Assembly (NCBI GenBank): GCA_965370045.1
Contig: CBDUSI010000101.1
Span: 1 to 16,657 of the forward strand
From: CAZONU01 sp965370045
GTDB taxonomy: Bacteria > Planctomycetota > SZUA-567 > JAKLDR01
Direction of reading: 5' to 3'
Length of the DNA: 16,657 nucleotides
Shown here: positions 15,322 through 16,657 of the stretch, in pieces
How positions within the stretch are numbered: the first letter of the stretch is position 1
Layout: every line of letters starts with the position of its first letter
Notes under the pieces: generated by a model
What the model saw: the letters and a program-made list of their open reading frames with translations, nothing else
Database searches by the model: none
Told to the model about the DNA's origin: nothing
Made by a program: the position numbers and the translations under genes

Positions 15322-16458
15322 TTACTTTGCTCTCACGGGGGCGCGTTCGCGCACCTCCCCGGTCACCGTCACCTTGACGGGGCGGCCCGCGCCGCTCTCC
15401 ATCCGCTTGCCGAGAAGCTCCCCGCCGGCCCCGCCAAGCTTGCGGTAGTCGTAGGCACCCACCAGCGCGGGGTGGGCCCCGACCTCCGGAAGAGGCTCCG
15501 CCGGCCCCACGTAGGCCAACAGGTAATCGCGGCCGGGCTCGAAGCCCCAGGCGGCCAGCGTTCTCACCGCGCGCTCGACCAGGTGCTCGTCGTCGAGCAC
15601 TACCGCCGGGCGCCGGCCACCCTTGCGCAGCGCCTCCCGGATTCCGCCCAGCCGCTCCCGGTCGCCGCCCTCCTCGTCAACGTGCAGGGCAATGACCCCC
15701 TCTGGTCGAAGCTCCCGCTCACGCTCCGCCGCCGCTCGTTCCACCGACGCGCGCCGCTCGACGTGGGCGGGGTCGTCCCCGCTCAGCCGCTCGACGCACA
15801 GCAGGAAGAGTTCTCCGGGGTCCTCCGCCATTACCCGCCCGGCCAGGCGGTACATAGTCGCGGCGTTGTCCATCACCACGCAGTCCACGCCCAGCGACTC
15901 GGTGTCGTAGTCCAGGACCACCAGCGGAACCCCGGTGTTGCGCAGCCGCACGCAATCCTCGTCGGAGTAGATGCCCAGGGCGATGAAGCCGTCGACGCCG
16001 CCGGTGAAGCGCGCCAGCTCGCGGTCCTTGTGCGCGGTCGCCTTGGAACGCCAGTTGTAGAGCTTCAGCACGTTGTAGCGCTCGGCGGCAATCCACTCCT
16101 GAGTGCCCTCGTAGACCTGGCGGTAGAACAGGTGCCCGGTGCGCGGATACTCCATAAAGCCGAAGACCACCGCGACGGTCCTGGACGCCCTCAAGAGTTC
16201 GCCCAACTCCTCGCGGCTCCCCACGGCCAGGAACACCCCGCGTCCCTGCTCGGCGTAGCAGATTCCGTCGTCGATCAGCGAGCGCACCGCGCGCTCCGCG
16301 ACCGCCTTGCTCACCCCGTGCCGTCGAGAGATGTCCCGGATAGAGGGCAGCGACCGCCCGCGACGCACCCCGGCCTGCCGGACCTCCCGCAGCAGCGCCT
16401 CCCGCAGGATCAAATGGGAAGCTTGGCCGCCCGTCTCGTTTGCAGTACGCAGAGTCAC
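15322..16458 (-). CDS. GntR-type DNA-binding domain fused to LacI-like ligand-binding domain, transcriptional regulator
   Basis: A 378-residue regulator. The N-terminal winged helix-turn-helix (about 12-80) is of GntR type: LPSIRDISRRHGVSKAVAERAVRSL, then DDGICYAEQGRGVFLAV. Residues about 90-365 resemble the periplasmic-binding-protein fold of LacI and AraR regulators, with TVAVVFGF, GVDGFIALG, VPLVVLDYD and VDCVVMDN at the expected strands. Such hybrids bind a sugar and usually repress nearby sugar-use genes. The GTG at 16458 is chosen because AGAGGAG lies nine bases before it; an ATG seven bases upstream is out of frame. The next gene, 19 bases on, is the sialidase-like protein, so its ligand is probably a glycan fragment (inference). 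Confidence 0.9.
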   Translation of the reverse strand: MTLRTANETGGQASHLILREALLREVRQAGVRRGRSLPSIRDISRRHGVSKAVAERAVRSLIDDGICYAEQGRGVFLAVGSREELGELLRASRTVAVVFGFMEYPRTGHLFYRQVYEGTQEWIAAERYNVLKLYNWRSKATAHKDRELARFTGGVDGFIALGIYSDEDCVRLRNTGVPLVVLDYDTESLGVDCVVMDNAATMYRLAGRVMAEDPGELFLLCVERLSGDDPAHVERRASVERAAAERERELRPEGVIALHVDEEGGDRERLGGIREALRKGGRRPAVVLDDEHLVERAVRTLAAWGFEPGRDYLLAYVGPAEPLPEVGAHPALVGAYDYRKLGGAGGELLGKRMESGAGRPVKVTVTGEVRERAPVRAK

Positions 16459-16473
16459 GCCATCTGTCTCCTC

Positions 16474-16494
16474 TGTCTGACTACACTGCGGACA
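16474..16494. promoter_or_regulatory. Candidate operator dyad upstream of the regulator gene
   Basis: A 21-bp dyad with arms TGTCTG and CGGACA (TGTCnG...CnGACA, one mismatch pair), centred near 16484, sits 16-36 bases before the GTG of the regulator. Its place suits autoregulation. Another dyad, CCTAA (16544-16548) and TTAGG (16558-16562), lies further upstream. I could not pick out a convincing promoter in this region. Confidence 0.3.
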
Positions 16495-16593
16495 CTTGTT
16501 TGTCGGTGGGAATACTTGCGAAATCTCATGTCCCGTCGTTAATCCTAAGATACTGTATTAGGCGGCATATGCGAATCGGAGGCCGTCTGGTCC

Positions 16594-16657
16594 TAGCAGT
16601 CCGTTGAAAAATGGAGCGTCGTGACGGCAGGCGCTTGCGAGCGATGCGAGGCCTGAG
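16594..16657. mobile_element. Possible terminus of an insertion sequence running off the window
   Basis: The sequence CAGTCCGTTGAAAAA (16597-16611) resembles ends of IS1182-like and related elements as I remember them. Directly after it comes a structured GC-rich stretch with CAGGC (16628-16632) and GCCTG (16651-16655) as inverted arms. No transposase is visible because the window ends. This is recognition from memory only. Confidence 0.25.

Noticed and set aside
13635..16542. Two long plus-strand frames opposite the sialidase-like and regulator genes
   Set aside because: The Asp boxes, signal peptide and helix-turn-helix on the minus strand show which strand codes.
1..16657. CRISPR array, tRNA, rRNA or tandem repeats
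   Set aside because: No regularly spaced repeats, no cloverleaf and no rRNA signature were seen on either strand.

Overview
The window reads as a chromosomal segment of a GC-rich, probably Gram-negative-type bacterium. No rRNA, tRNA or other marker is present, so the lineage is uncertain. A bacterial V/A-type ATPase, a GntR-LacI hybrid regulator and a secreted protein with a carbohydrate-binding-like front end and a sialidase-like propeller are a combination often met in the Planctomycetota/Lentisphaerota region or related candidate phyla. That placement is inference.

Layout. (1) 1-1260: a stretch with visibly lower GC than the rest, holding one minus-strand gene (161-1249) whose C-terminal half looks like an ApeA-type HEPN domain with an R-x4-H motif; a candidate terminator lies at 11-28. 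(2) 1289-10024, minus strand: a complete nine-gene V/A-type ATPase operon in transcription order H(G)-I-K-E-C-F-A-B-D. Genes are tightly packed, with ATGA overlaps at E/C and A/B and a one-base overlap at C/F. This is the Thermus / Enterococcus / archaeal gene order. The K subunit carries every side-chain ligand of the known Na+ site of Enterococcus hirae NtpK. (3) 10025-10213: a divergent control region with one promoter candidate per direction and a GC-rich palindrome between them. (4) 10214-13202, plus strand: a soluble PAS-PAS-GAF histidine kinase with a four-cysteine cluster in its second PAS domain, then a three-helix membrane protein with TPR-like repeats, four bases apart. (5) 13251-16458, minus strand: a two-gene unit of a GntR/LacI-type sugar-responsive regulator followed by a secreted sialidase-like protein that has an unusual inserted beta domain. 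(6) 16459-16657: upstream region of the regulator with two dyads, and at the edge a sequence that resembles the terminus of an insertion sequence.

How they may work together. The ATPase would couple ATP hydrolysis or synthesis to Na+ (or H+) movement. The kinase fires away from it from a shared intergenic region, so shared control is possible, but no response regulator is in the window. The regulator and sialidase-like protein look like a small glycan-sensing and glycan-processing unit. The HEPN gene sits 39 bases behind the last ATPase gene with no terminator between, so it may be read from the housekeeping ATPase transcript; its composition suggests it arrived later. It is the best candidate for something new, as a possible phage-defence or RNase-toxin type protein.
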